Notes: generated by a model from the letters alone, not told the origin. Numbered from the stretch's first letter, positions 1 through 7,889 are shown. The stretch is DNA of 64,000 bases from Streptomyces sp. V3I8 (GCF_030817535.1 NZ_JAUSZL010000002.1:8494001-8558000); one strand, 5' to 3'. Translations and numbers: made by a program.

Positions 1-288
1 TGCGGTGTACGGGTCGTCGCAGGTCGCCAGCAAGGAGGGGCCGGCCTCGGCCAGGGCCTCCACCTGGTGGCGGTAGACGGCGACGATGAGGTCCGCGCGC
101 GTGGGGAAGTGGCGGTAGATCGTGGCCGTCCCGACGCCGGCCTCGGCGGCGATGTCGCGGATCGGCGCCTCCACGCCGGACGCGACGAAGACCGCGGCGG
201 CCGATTCGAGCAGAACCTCCTTGTTGCGCCGGGCGTCGGCTCTCCTGGGCCGGGGCCCGGCGCCCGCGTCCTGTCCGTCGTCGCTCAC
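1..288 (-). CDS. TetR-family transcriptional regulator (3' end outside window)
   Basis: The 96 visible codons are the N-terminal DNA-binding domain of a TetR repressor: about 20 basic residues, then a helix-turn-helix region reading RDIAAEAGVGTATIYRHFPT, the classic TetR signature. The ligand-binding C-terminus runs off the left edge of the window. The GTG at 288 is the chosen start because it opens just before the basic leader; no strong ribosome site is visible. The gene is divergent from the serine hydrolase at 466, and two matching palindromes lie in between. It therefore probably represses itself and the hydrolase. The ligand cannot be inferred. Confidence 0.88.
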   Translation of the reverse strand, partial: MSDDGQDAGAGPRPRRADARRNKEVLLESAAAVFVASGVEAPIRDIAAEAGVGTATIYRHFPTRADLIVAVYRHQVEALAEAGPSLLATCDDPYTA

Positions 289-332
289 CGCGTAGTCCCT
301 CACCGCCGGCGTCCACTACCGGCTTTACTAAA

Positions 333-380
333 CGGGACAGTGTCCCGTATCGTCCGACAGGTATTCGGGACGGTGTCCCG
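333..380. promoter_or_regulatory. Double TetR-type operator
   Basis: Two near-identical 15-bp dyads, CGGGACAGTGTCCCG at 333-347 and CGGGACGGTGTCCCG at 366-380, differ at one base and repeat every 33 bp, about three helical turns. They lie between the divergent TetR and hydrolase starts. The arrangement suggests two repressor dimers on one face of the DNA. Binding is inferred from position and symmetry. Confidence 0.72.
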
Positions 381-465
381 TTTCTTCATGATGGCAGAGC
401 GGGAGGCCGTCGGCCAACCCGTGCGCAGCCGCAGCCGCAGCTGCAACAGCAAGGAAGTGGAACTC

Positions 466-1404
466 ATGACCGAACCCGCCCCTACCCCCCTGTCCGCCCC
501 CGCACCCACCCCCGTCGTCTCCGTGAAGCCGGTGGTGCTGGAAGCGCCGGGCCGTGGCGAGGACCTGCGTGTGCGGGTCTCCGCGCCGGTGACCGGGACC
601 GGGCTGCCGATCGTCGTCCTCTCGCACGGCTTCGGCTCGTCGTTCGACGGCTACGGCCCCCTGGCCGACTTCTGGGCGGCGCACGGTTTCGTGGTGATCC
701 AACCCACCCACCTCGACTCCAGGACGGTGGGCCTCGCACAGGACGATCCGCGCACACCGCGCCTCTGGCGGTTCCGGGTCGAGGACATGAAGTGCGTCCT
801 CGACGGGCTGGACGTACTGGAAGCGGCCGTACCCGGTCTCGTCGGCCGCGCCGACCGGAGCCGTATCGCCGCGGCGGGCCATTCCTTCGGCGGCCAGACG
901 GCGGGCAACCTGCTGGGCCTGCGGGTCCTGGATCCGGTGAGCGGGCGGGAGGAGGACCTGTCCGACGCGCGGATCAAGGCGGGTGTGCTGCTCGCCACGG
1001 CCGGGAAGGGCGGTGCCGACCTGACGCCGTTCGCCGCCGAGCACTTCCCGTTCATGAACCCGGACTTCGGGCACATGACCACGCCGGCCCTCGTCGTCGC
1101 CGGGGACCGGGACGACTCCCCGCTGTCCGTCAGGGGGCCGGAGTGGCTCGCCGACCCGTACTTCCTGAGCCCGGGCGGCAAGAGCCTGCTCACCCTGTTC
1201 GGGGCGGAGCACTCGCTCGGCGGCATCGCCGGGTACGAGGCCCGGGAGACGACGGACGAGAACCCGGAGCGCGTCGCCCTGGTCCAGCGGGTCACGCTGG
1301 CCTACCTCCGCGACGCGCTCGGCGTCGAGGCGACCGGCTGGGCGGCGGTGCGCGAGGAACTTGCTCACGGGGCTTCGGAGTCGGGCCGGATCGAGTCCAG
1401 GTAG
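466..1404 (+). CDS. alpha/beta hydrolase (chlorophyllase/PAF-acetylhydrolase-like)
   Basis: A 312-aa soluble serine hydrolase. The oxyanion-region motif LSHGFGSS is near residue 54 and the nucleophile elbow GHSFGG puts the catalytic serine at 140. VVAGDRDDSP and GAEHSLGG supply the likely acid and histidine. The ATG at 466 follows an AAGGAAG ribosome site; longer in-frame starts upstream would run through the operator region and are rejected. It is divergent from the TetR gene and probably induced when that repressor leaves the doubled palindrome. The substrate is unknown; an ester, lactone or xenobiotic is plausible. Confidence 0.85.
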   Translation: MTEPAPTPLSAPAPTPVVSVKPVVLEAPGRGEDLRVRVSAPVTGTGLPIVVLSHGFGSSFDGYGPLADFWAAHGFVVIQPTHLDSRTVGLAQDDPRTPRLWRFRVEDMKCVLDGLDVLEAAVPGLVGRADRSRIAAAGHSFGGQTAGNLLGLRVLDPVSGREEDLSDARIKAGVLLATAGKGGADLTPFAAEHFPFMNPDFGHMTTPALVVAGDRDDSPLSVRGPEWLADPYFLSPGGKSLLTLFGAEHSLGGIAGYEARETTDENPERVALVQRVTLAYLRDALGVEATGWAAVREELAHGASESGRIESR

Positions 1405-1441
1405 AGGTCGTCGGCGCCGCGTGTCGGGCGGGCGCCGCGTA

Positions 1442-1837
1442 TCAGGCGGGTGCGCCCGCGTGGAGTGCGCCGGGGGTCCGCAGCTCTTCGCGGTGCGCCC
1501 GGTTCGTGGCCATCAGTCCTTCGAGGGCGTCGCGGGTCCGGACGAGGTCCTCGATGTGCGCGGTGAGCCGGTCGCGTTCCTCGGCCATGCGGTCGAGGGC
1601 GGCGTCGGAGTTCTCCTCGCTGGGGGTGTCGACGCAGGGAAGCAGCTCGACGATGGTCCTGCTGGACAGGCCGGCCGCGTAGAGGCGCTGGATGAAGGAG
1701 ACGCGCTCGATCTCGTCGTCCGTGTAGTGCCGCTGCCCACTGGCGCTGCGGGTGCTGTGCAGCAGCCCCTGTTCCTCGTAGTAGCGCAGCGACCGGACGC
1801 TGACCCCGGCCCGTTCGGCGAGCTCTCCGATGCGCAT
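1442..1837 (-). CDS. MerR-family transcriptional regulator
   Basis: A 131-aa MerR protein. It begins MRIGELAERAGVSVRSLRYY, the MerR winged-helix signature, followed by an RHYTDDEIERVSFIQRLYAAG segment and a C-terminal coiled-coil dimer helix. Only one cysteine is visible in the sensor region, in the PCVDT segment, so a metal cluster of SoxR type is unlikely. The start at 1837 has a GGGGAG site in front; alternative starts at 1897-1900 would place the operator inside the gene. It is divergent from the ene-reductase and probably activates it through the dyad at 1891-1906 in response to an electrophile or drug. Confidence 0.88.
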   Translation of the reverse strand: MRIGELAERAGVSVRSLRYYEEQGLLHSTRSASGQRHYTDDEIERVSFIQRLYAAGLSSRTIVELLPCVDTPSEENSDAALDRMAEERDRLTAHIEDLVRTRDALEGLMATNRAHREELRTPGALHAGAPA

Positions 1838-1884
1838 CCCGTTCTCCCCACTGTCGCGTACGCCTGTTACCTGCACCACAGGCC

Positions 1885-1916
1885 TTGCCTCTGACATCAA
1901 TGTCAGGTTTTAGCGT
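1885..1916 (+). promoter_or_regulatory. MerR-type promoter with internal dyad
   Basis: A 16-bp perfect dyad, CTGACATcaATGTCAG (1891-1906), sits between a -35-like TTGCCT (1885-1890) and a -10-like element near 1910-1916. The spacer is therefore 19-20 bp, the over-long spacing typical of MerR-activated promoters. The start of the ene-reductase is about 50 bp downstream. The promoter assignment is inferred. Confidence 0.65.
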
Positions 1917-1963
1917 AAACGCTGTACCCGGCACCCGGGTACGGATCGCTAAGGAGTCCTCCC

Positions 1964-3037
1964 GTGACGAACCTGTTCCAGCCCCATCGGCTCGGCGACC
2001 TGACACTGCCCAACCGTGTGGTGATGGCCCCCATGTCCCGCGTACGGGCCGCTGCCGGCGGCCTGGCCACGCCGTCGATGGCGACCTACTACGCCCAGCG
2101 CGCGACCGCCGGGCTCATCGTGACGGAGGGCGTTCAGCCGAGCCTGATCGGGCAGTCCAACCCCGGCACGCCCGGCCTGCACACCGACGAGCAGCAGGCC
2201 GCCTGGCAGCCGGTGACGGACGCCGTGCACGCCAACGGCGGGCGGATCTTCGCCCAGATCATGCACGGCGGACGCGTCTCGCACCCCGACACCACCGGCC
2301 TGCAGCCGGTCGGCCCGTCGGCCGTCCCGGCCGTCGGCGAGGTGTTCACGCCGACCGGACCGCAGGCCGCCCCCGTGCCCCGTGCGCTCGAGACCTCCGA
2401 GGTGCCGGAGCAGGCCCGCTCGTACGCCGCGGCGGCGCGGCGGGCGGTGGACGCCGGCTTCGACGGCGTGGAACTGCACGGCGCCAACGGCTACTTGATC
2501 TCACAGTTCCTGTCGTCCGACGCCAACCTGCGCACGGACGGGTACGGAGGTTCGGTGGCCCGCCGGATCAGGTTCGCCGTCGAGGCGGTCGCCGCGACCG
2601 TCGACGCCGTGGGCGCGGCGCGCACGGGCATCCGGCTCTCGCCGGGCGGAACCTTCTGGGGAGTGCACGAGACGGAGGTCACGGAGCTGTACACCGCCCT
2701 GCTGGGCGAGTTGGCGCGCCTCGAGGTGGCGTACGTGCACCTGGAGGCGACCACGGACGAAGAGGTGCTGGTGGCGCTGCGCCGCGCCTGGCCGGGCACC
2801 CTCGTCATGAACCCGGTCCTGCCCATGGGACCCAAGCAGGCCGGCCGGTCCGACGCCGACCACTGGCTCGGCCTGGGCGCGGACCTCATCAGCTTCGGCC
2901 GCGCCTTCATCGCCAACCCCGACCTGGTGGAGCGCCTGCGCACAGGTGTCCCGGTCGCCCCCGTCGACGAGGCGACCTACTACCAGGGCGGCGACGCGGG
3001 TTACCTGACCTACGCGGCGTACCAGTACAGCGCCTGA
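1964..3037 (+). CDS. Alkene reductase, Old Yellow Enzyme family
   Basis: A 357-aa FMN-dependent TIM-barrel ene-reductase. It starts LFQPHRLGDLTLPNRVVMAP followed by MSRVRA, the OYE N-terminal strand. The block ELHGANGYLISQFLSSDAN then RTDGYGGS carries the FMN and active-site signature. Family members use NADPH to reduce activated C=C bonds of enones and maleimides, or nitro compounds. The GTG start at 1964 is preceded by AAGGAG. Control by the divergent MerR regulator fits a detoxification role for electrophiles. The length matches NemA-type enzymes. Confidence 0.92.
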   Translation: MTNLFQPHRLGDLTLPNRVVMAPMSRVRAAAGGLATPSMATYYAQRATAGLIVTEGVQPSLIGQSNPGTPGLHTDEQQAAWQPVTDAVHANGGRIFAQIMHGGRVSHPDTTGLQPVGPSAVPAVGEVFTPTGPQAAPVPRALETSEVPEQARSYAAAARRAVDAGFDGVELHGANGYLISQFLSSDANLRTDGYGGSVARRIRFAVEAVAATVDAVGAARTGIRLSPGGTFWGVHETEVTELYTALLGELARLEVAYVHLEATTDEEVLVALRRAWPGTLVMNPVLPMGPKQAGRSDADHWLGLGADLISFGRAFIANPDLVERLRTGVPVAPVDEATYYQGGDAGYLTYAAYQYSA

Positions 3038-3052
3038 ACACCTGCGTCGGTG

Positions 3053-3478
3053 TCAGCCCGCGGCAGCGGTCTCGGCGAGCTTCTGGAACTCGCCGAGGTC
3101 GTAGTTGGCGAGTGCCGAGTCCAGGTTGGTCAGGGCGCCGAGGTGCTCGACGAACCCCTTCGGGTCGTACTCGATCTGCAGGGTGACGCGGCTCGAGGTG
3201 TCGCTCAGGCGGTGGAACGTGACCACTCCCGCATGATGCACGCCTTCGGTGGTGCGCCAGGCGATCCGCTCCTCGGGAACGACCTCGACGAGTTCGGCGA
3301 CGAAGTTCTTGTCGGCACCGGGCACGGTCAACTGCCAGGCGAAACGGCGTTCGTCCAGGGGCTCGACCAGACGTACGTGACTGAGGAAGGACGGCCACCT
3401 CGTCACATCGCTCCACAGGGCCCACGTGACGGACACGGGGGCCTGGATGTCGACGGTCTCCACCAGGGATGCGGACAC
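3053..3478 (-). CDS. SRPBCC (START-like) family protein
   Basis: A 141-aa protein with the polyketide-cyclase/START-like pattern: an N-terminal strand VETVDIQAPVSVTWALWSDV, the WPSFLSHVRLVEPLD segment, and a long C-terminal helix. Such proteins form a hydrophobic cavity that binds lipids or aromatic ligands, or act as cyclases. The GTG at 3478 has an AAAGG site about eight bases upstream and is preferred to a GTG at 3487 that overlaps that site. It is convergent with the ene-reductase, with stops 15 bp apart. The ligand is unknown. Confidence 0.8.
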   Translation of the reverse strand: MSASLVETVDIQAPVSVTWALWSDVTRWPSFLSHVRLVEPLDERRFAWQLTVPGADKNFVAELVEVVPEERIAWRTTEGVHHAGVVTFHRLSDTSSRVTLQIEYDPKGFVEHLGALTNLDSALANYDLGEFQKLAETAAAG

Positions 3479-3760
3479 GGGGGTCACCTTTCGTGGTCGG
3501 CCCGACGCTGTTCCCGCCGGATCGTGCGGTGCTGACGCCCCGACGGATCCGACGGGGCGGCAGCACCCGCCTACCCGCGCATCCGTGGCACACACGGCGG
3601 CTGCCCCGGATGCTTCCCGTCCCGCCCTGTCCCGCCCCGCTCTGCCCCGCCCCGTCCCGTGGCCGGGCAGGCTTGGCGCAGGCCGTGCGGGGTATGCGGG
3701 TCTTCCCGACGTACGGCGAACCGCGCACCGACGTGCCGCGCACACCACTTTGGAGGACCC
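3479..3760. other. Intergenic region, pyrimidine-rich core
   Basis: No gene is evident in this divergent gap. Positions 3608-3662 are a C-rich run of repeated CCCGCCC/CCCGTCC units with few purines on the top strand. Promoters for both flanking genes should lie here, but no convincing -10/-35 pair is seen. Confidence 0.5.
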
Positions 3761-4360
3761 ATGGCCGTGACGGACCCAGCCGCGCCGGCGAGGCGGACCG
3801 GGAGCGGGCCGCACGCGACCGAAGGTTCCGCACGGCCGGAGGACGCTCGCGCCCCTCGGCAGGAGCACCGGGGCGCCGGCGGGGAACCGGAGGATCCGGA
3901 GGGGCCGAGAGAGCGGATGAACCGCCGCTGGAACGAACTCCTGCAGGAGACCCGCGTCGCGCAGACGGGCGTGCAGATCCTCTTCGGCTTCCTGCTCAGT
4001 GTGGCCTTCACCCCGGGCTTCCGGGACCTGGGAACCATCGACCGCACCATCTACGTGACCACCGTCGTCCTGGGTGCGGCGGCCACCGGCTCCCTCATAG
4101 CCCCGGTCTCCATCCACCGCTTCCTGGCGGGTCAGCGCATGAAGGGAGAGCTGGTCGAGGCGGCCCACCGGCTGATGATGTGCGGCATGGTCCTGCTGGC
4201 CCTCACCATCGGCTCGACCCTGCTGCTCATCCTGCGTGTGGTCCTGCCGGGCATCCTCGCGGAGGTCCTCGTCGCCGGCGTGATGCTGTACTTCGCCCTG
4301 TGCTGGTACGCCCTGCCCCTGTGGCTGCGGCACCGGGCGTCCCGCGACGAAACCGCCTGA
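3761..4360 (+). CDS. DUF6328 family membrane protein
   Basis: A 199-aa protein with a charged, disordered N-terminal 50 residues, then the conserved segment MNRRWNELLQETRVAQTGVQ and about four hydrophobic helices (LLSVAFT, IYVTTVVLGAAATGSL, MVLLALTIGSTLLLILRVVL, VLVAGVMLYFALCWYALPLW). This matches the DUF6328 family, common in actinomycetes and of unknown function. The ATG at 3761 has a TGGAGGA ribosome site. It is convergent with the SRPBCC gene at 4380, 19 bp away. Confidence 0.82.
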   Translation: MAVTDPAAPARRTGSGPHATEGSARPEDARAPRQEHRGAGGEPEDPEGPRERMNRRWNELLQETRVAQTGVQILFGFLLSVAFTPGFRDLGTIDRTIYVTTVVLGAAATGSLIAPVSIHRFLAGQRMKGELVEAAHRLMMCGMVLLALTIGSTLLLILRVVLPGILAEVLVAGVMLYFALCWYALPLWLRHRASRDETA

Positions 4361-4379
4361 GGGCGGCCGCGCGCCGCGG

Positions 4380-4895
4380 TCAACCGGCGGCCGGGGCCTC
4401 GAGTTCCCGCTTGAGGTTGCGCAGGGTCCTGTCGATGTTGCCCACCTGGAAGGCGGCGAAGGTCTTGCCGCCCGTGGCCACGTAGTCGAAGGCAGCGGCC
4501 ACGAAAGCCGGCCAGGAGCGGCGGTCGTCCGTCCAGGTCTCCGTCACCCGGGTGCCGGTGCCCTCCGGTGCGAAGCGGTACTCCCATGTGGCGATCGGCG
4601 CCCTGAGGCGCGGCCGCCTGAGGCCGATCGCGTGGACGCGGAACGCGAAGCGGCTGCCGGGATCGGCCGCGGTCACCGTGCAGCGGGTGGTCCAGCGGTA
4701 GCGGCCGCGCTTGTTGTGCCCCTCGAAGACCAGGCCGACGCGGGCCGGTCCGTCACCGTCCCCGTCGGCGACGGTCGCGCCGAGGTTCTCGGGACTCCAG
4801 CGGCCCATCCGGGCGGGCCGGCTGATCTGCTCGTACACCGATGACGGCGACGCCTCGACCAGGATGCTGCGGGCGACGGTGAACGTGCGGGGCAC
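4380..4895 (-). CDS. SRPBCC family protein
   Basis: A 171-aa START-like protein. Visible marks are the first strand ARSILVEASPSSVYEQISR, then MGRWSPENL, the later strand WEYRFAPEGTGTRVTETWTD, and a long C-terminal helix ending RTLRNLKRELEAPAAG. The GTG at 4895 is chosen because GGAAGGAG stands five bases upstream. A ligand-binding or cyclase/dehydrase role is a family expectation only. An 18-bp palindrome at 4932-4949 lies just upstream and may control it. It is the second SRPBCC gene within 2 kb, but the two are not obviously similar. Confidence 0.78.
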   Translation of the reverse strand: MPRTFTVARSILVEASPSSVYEQISRPARMGRWSPENLGATVADGDGDGPARVGLVFEGHNKRGRYRWTTRCTVTAADPGSRFAFRVHAIGLRRPRLRAPIATWEYRFAPEGTGTRVTETWTDDRRSWPAFVAAAFDYVATGGKTFAAFQVGNIDRTLRNLKRELEAPAAG

Positions 4896-4931
4896 GGGCA
4901 CTCCTTCCGTGGGCGCTGAACCTGCCGGTAA

Positions 4932-4949
4932 CCTTACTCGCAAGTAAGG
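4932..4949. promoter_or_regulatory. 18-bp palindrome, TetR-type operator candidate
   Basis: CCTTACTcgcaAGTAAGG is a perfect 7+7 dyad with a 4-bp centre, lying between the SRPBCC start (4895) and the end of the GNAT gene (4962). The TTACT...AGTAA pattern resembles TetR-family half-sites. No TetR gene adjoins it, so any regulator would act from elsewhere. Confidence 0.5.
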
Positions 4950-4961
4950 GGAGGCCGGTGA

Positions 4962-5477
4962 TCAGGCCGCCCCGGGAGCCGTGTGCGCGGGGATGCGGAA
5001 CTCCAGCTCCGGCCGGTCCCACACCACGGCGGGAGGCGTCGCGGCCGCGGTCCCGACGTGCACCGCACCCACACCGAGGTAGAAGCCCTCGGCGGGGGGA
5101 TGTGACACCACGCGTACGCGGTCGAGCCCGGCGGCGCGGGCCTCGGACCGCATGTGCGCGACGAGCAGCCGTCCCACTCCGCGCCCCTGCGCCGGGTCGG
5201 CGACGAACAGCAGGTCCAGCTCCGGCGGAGCGAGGACGAGCGAGTAGAAGCCGAGGACGTGCCCGTCGCGCCCGTCCGCGGCCACGAAGACCCGGTGGCT
5301 CTCGATGTAGTCCGGCCCCACCCGGTAGTCCGCGACCATGGCCGCGTACGGCCCCTCGTAGGCCCGTGAGCCGCGCACGAGCCGCGTGAGCCGTCTGGCG
5401 TCCCGTGCGACGGCCCGCCGGACCGAGACCGATCCGTCCACGCCGGCGGCACCCCCGCCTGTGATGCTCCCGTTCAT
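4962..5477 (-). CDS. GNAT-family N-acetyltransferase
   Basis: A protein of up to 171 aa with the GNAT fold: RRAVARDARRLTRLVRGSRAYEG, the central strand DLLFVADPAQGRGVGRLLVAH with the acetyl-CoA motif QGRGVGR, and the late FYLGVGAVHVGTA segment. It should transfer an acetyl group to an amine of unknown identity. The ATG at 5477 lacks a ribosome site and lies in the loop of a 14-bp hairpin. A GTG twelve codons in (5441) follows a G-rich stretch and is a real alternative. Translation may be controlled by the hairpin. Confidence 0.82.
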   Translation of the reverse strand: MNGSITGGGAAGVDGSVSVRRAVARDARRLTRLVRGSRAYEGPYAAMVADYRVGPDYIESHRVFVAADGRDGHVLGFYSLVLAPPELDLLFVADPAQGRGVGRLLVAHMRSEARAAGLDRVRVVSHPPAEGFYLGVGAVHVGTAAATPPAVVWDRPELEFRIPAHTAPGAA

Positions 5478-5500
5478 CAGGCGAGTATCACAGGCGGGGG
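5452..5500 (-). promoter_or_regulatory. Long hairpin over the start of the GNAT gene
   Basis: CCCCCGCCTGTGAT at 5452-5465 is the exact reverse complement of 5487-5500: a perfect 14-bp stem with a 21-nt loop. The annotated ATG of the GNAT gene (5477) lies in the loop, and one arm is inside the coding region. This placement points to an RNA element limiting translation or an operator rather than a terminator. Confidence 0.6.
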
Positions 5501-5528
5501 AGCGCCGGCCGGCGTCGGTGTGCCCGCC

Positions 5529-6722
5529 TCAGACGAACGCGCTCTCGCCGGTGATCGCCTTGCCCACGATGAGCGTGTTCATCTCGCGCGTTCCCTCGAA
5601 GGAGTAGATGGCCTCCGCGTCCGAGAAGAAGCGGGCGACGTCGTAGTCCAGCACGATCCCGTTGCCGCCGAAGATCTCCCGGGCCCAGCCGACGACCTCG
5701 CGCATGCAGGCGGTGACGTACGCCTTGGCCAGTGACGAGTGCTCGTCCCTGAACACACCGGAGTCCTGCAGCCGTGCGAGCTGCAGCAGCATGCCCCAGC
5801 AGGCCGTGATGTTGCCGAGGCTCTTGACCAGCAGATCCTGGACGAGCTGGAAACCCGCGATCGGATGGCCGAACTGCTCGCGGTCGGTGGCATAGGCGAG
5901 CGCCAGCTCGTACGCGCCGATCATCACCCCCAGGGCCTGCCAGGCGACTCCGCTGCGAGTGGCGCGCAGGACCTCCGCGACGTCCCGGAAGGAACCGACG
6001 TTCTGCAGCCGGTCGGCTTCCGGCACCCTGACCCCGGTCAGCGTGATGTCCGCGTTCTCGACGATCCGCAGGGAGATCTTGTTCGCGATCTTCTCCGTGA
6101 CGAGGCCCGGCGTGTCCCTGCCGACCACGAATCCCTTGACCTGGTCGTCCGCCAGGTCCCGCGCCCAGACCACGATGTGGTCGGCGAACGTGGCGTTGCC
6201 GATCCAGCGCTTGGCGCCGTTCAGGACCCAGGTGTCGCCCTGCCGCTCGGCGGTGGTGCGCATACCGGCCGCGACGTCGGACCCGTCGAGCGGTTCCGTC
6301 AGGGCGAAGGCCCCGATCGTGTCCATGGACGCCATGCCGGGCAGCCAGCGGTCGCGCTGCTCCTGGCTGCCACCGGCGTGGACGGAGTACATGGCCAGGC
6401 CGTTGTGGACCCCGTAGAACGTGGCGACCGACGCGTCCACGCGGCTCATCTCAAGCGCCATCATGCCCGTCAGCAGGTGGCTCGCGGCGGGACGGTGCTC
6501 GCCGTAGCCCTCGTACGACAGCCCGACCAGACCGCTCTCCCGGAACTTCGTGATCAGCTCCTTCGGGAAGGTGCCCGCCGCCCAGTTCTCGTTCACCAGG
6601 GGCTTCACCTCGTCCCGCATGAACGCGCGCGTCCTCAGCAGGATCTTGCGTTCCTCGTCCGAGAGCGCGGCCTCGAAGTCGTAGAAGTCGGCCACGGTCG
6701 CGTCATCCGTCGAAGATCTCAT
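5529..6722 (-). CDS. Acyl-CoA dehydrogenase, glutaryl-CoA dehydrogenase-like
   Basis: A 397-aa FAD enzyme. ALTEPLDGSDVAAGMRTTAE is the substrate/FAD-binding block, WVLNGAKRWIGNATFADHIVV follows, and the end contains REIFGGNGIVLDYDVARFF and YSFEGTREMNTLIVGKAITG. In the last block the glutamate of FEGT occupies the position of the catalytic base in glutaryl-CoA dehydrogenases. It should oxidise an acyl-CoA, possibly with decarboxylation, passing electrons to ETF. The ATG at 6722 is preferred over 6758 because GAAGGCGG stands before it and the family N-terminus begins near here. It is a monocistronic gene. Confidence 0.87.
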   Translation of the reverse strand: MRSSTDDATVADFYDFEAALSDEERKILLRTRAFMRDEVKPLVNENWAAGTFPKELITKFRESGLVGLSYEGYGEHRPAASHLLTGMMALEMSRVDASVATFYGVHNGLAMYSVHAGGSQEQRDRWLPGMASMDTIGAFALTEPLDGSDVAAGMRTTAERQGDTWVLNGAKRWIGNATFADHIVVWARDLADDQVKGFVVGRDTPGLVTEKIANKISLRIVENADITLTGVRVPEADRLQNVGSFRDVAEVLRATRSGVAWQALGVMIGAYELALAYATDREQFGHPIAGFQLVQDLLVKSLGNITACWGMLLQLARLQDSGVFRDEHSSLAKAYVTACMREVVGWAREIFGGNGIVLDYDVARFFSDAEAIYSFEGTREMNTLIVGKAITGESAFV

Positions 6723-6760
6723 AGCCGCCTTCTTCCACGATTTCCGTGCAGGATGCACGT

Positions 6761-6795
6761 GAAGCGGGCCCCGGAGCGTGTCCGGAGCCCGCTTC
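6761..6795 (-). terminator. Hairpin terminator of the DUF3618 operon
   Basis: Arms 6761-6775 and 6781-6795 pair over 15 positions with one mismatch around a 5-nt loop. It lies 21 bp past the stop of the DUF3618 gene on the minus strand. There is no U-tract, as is usual in this genus. Confidence 0.7.
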
Positions 6796-6815
6796 GATGG
6801 GGGTCACGTGGTCGT

Positions 6816-7496
6816 TCAGACGGATCCGCCGGACTGCCCGCGGGTCTCGTCCGCCACGGTCCGGCCCGACGCGCGGGCCTGGTCGGTCACGTGCCCGGCC
6901 TGGGTCCGTGCCTCCTCCTGGGTGGTCCGGGCCGCCTCGGCCGCGGTGTCCTTCACCTCCTGGGCCGCGCCCTGCGCCGCCTCCTTGGCGCCTTCCTTCA
7001 GGTGCTGCGCGGACTCCAGCGCCGCCTGCTTCACCGGTTCCAGGGCCTCACCGCCCCGCTCCAGGAGGCCGACGGCCTTCTGCTGCTCGGTCCGGGACGC
7101 GGGGAGCAGCGAGGACGCCAGCACACCCACACCGAACGCGATCAGACCGGCGGCGAGGGGATTGCCCTGCGTCTTCTCGACGGCGCGGTCCGGCACGCTC
7201 CTGACCGCCTGTCCCGCCTGGCCGACCGCTTCCTGTGCCGTGCCGGCCGCCTGTCCGGTGCTCTCCTGCAGGGAGCCCGCGGCGGACCGCGCACCGTGCT
7301 TGGCCTCGTGGACACCGTGCTGGGCCGATCCCATGACGCGCTCTCGGACGCCGGTGACGGCGCCGCGCACCCGGTCGGTGCGGCGGCGCACGATGTTGCG
7401 AGGGCTGGCCTGGTCGGTGAGCTGGTCCACGTCGGCGGCCAGCCGCTGCCGAGTGGCGTCGATCTCGGCCCTCATGTGGTCGGGTGACGTGCCCAT
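6816..7496 (-). CDS. DUF3618 domain membrane protein
   Basis: A 226-aa protein. The first 40 residues (MRAEIDATRQRLAADVDQLT, then SPRNIVRRR) match DUF3618. One hydrophobic helix (PLAAGLIAFGVGVLASSLLP) sits mid-protein, flanked by long Ala/Gln/Glu-rich amphipathic helices that look like coiled coil or membrane-surface helices. The start at 7496 has AAGGAGAA upstream and overlaps the preceding gene by 25 bp, so translation is probably coupled. It is the last gene of a three-gene operon. Function unknown; a cell-envelope structural role is a guess. Confidence 0.82.
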   Translation of the reverse strand: MGTSPDHMRAEIDATRQRLAADVDQLTDQASPRNIVRRRTDRVRGAVTGVRERVMGSAQHGVHEAKHGARSAAGSLQESTGQAAGTAQEAVGQAGQAVRSVPDRAVEKTQGNPLAAGLIAFGVGVLASSLLPASRTEQQKAVGLLERGGEALEPVKQAALESAQHLKEGAKEAAQGAAQEVKDTAAEAARTTQEEARTQAGHVTDQARASGRTVADETRGQSGGSV

Positions 7497-7888
7497 TCCG
7501 CGTTCTCCTTCATCGTTTCGACGGTCCGGTCGGGCTTCGGTGACACGGTGCGCATCTGTGTGCGGCCCCGTTGGTACAGCACGGCCGCGACCACGGCCCA
7601 TACGGCGGTGACGATCAGGGCGGACCAGCCCGCGTCGATGACGTTCGCCAGTCCCAGCACGGCGGCCAGGGACAGGAACAGGAGCGTCATGTAGCCGGCG
7701 AATCCGGCGCCGCCGTACAGGCCGGCCGCCTTGCCCGCTTTCGTCGCCTCCTCACGGATCTCGGTCTTCGCCAGTTCCACCTCTTGGCGGAAGAGGGTCT
7801 GCACGTCGGAGGTCACGGCGGACAACAGCTCGCCGACGGACCGGTCCTGACTCTGCGACCCCACGGGTCCGGGAGGCACCGAGGACAT
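7472..7888 (-). CDS. Phage holin family / DUF1469-like membrane protein (Holin-X)
   Basis: A 138-aa protein. The N-terminal amphipathic part has RSVGELLSAVTSDVQTLFRQ followed by EVELAKTEIREE, the typical start of actinobacterial Holin-X/DUF1469 proteins. Two transmembrane helices follow (YMTLLFLSLAAVLGLANVI and SALIVTAVWAVVAAVLY) and a short basic tail. Despite the family name it sits in a chromosomal operon with no phage genes. The ATG at 7888 has GGAGG upstream and is separated from the previous stop by one base. Confidence 0.83.
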   Translation of the reverse strand: MSSVPPGPVGSQSQDRSVGELLSAVTSDVQTLFRQEVELAKTEIREEATKAGKAAGLYGGAGFAGYMTLLFLSLAAVLGLANVIDAGWSALIVTAVWAVVAAVLYQRGRTQMRTVSPKPDRTVETMKENAEWARHPTT

Positions 7889-7889
7889 C

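Noticed and set aside
7472..7888. Holin-family gene as sign of a prophage
   Set aside because: The holin-X/DUF1469 family is chromosomal in actinomycetes, and no other phage gene, integrase or attachment site is near.
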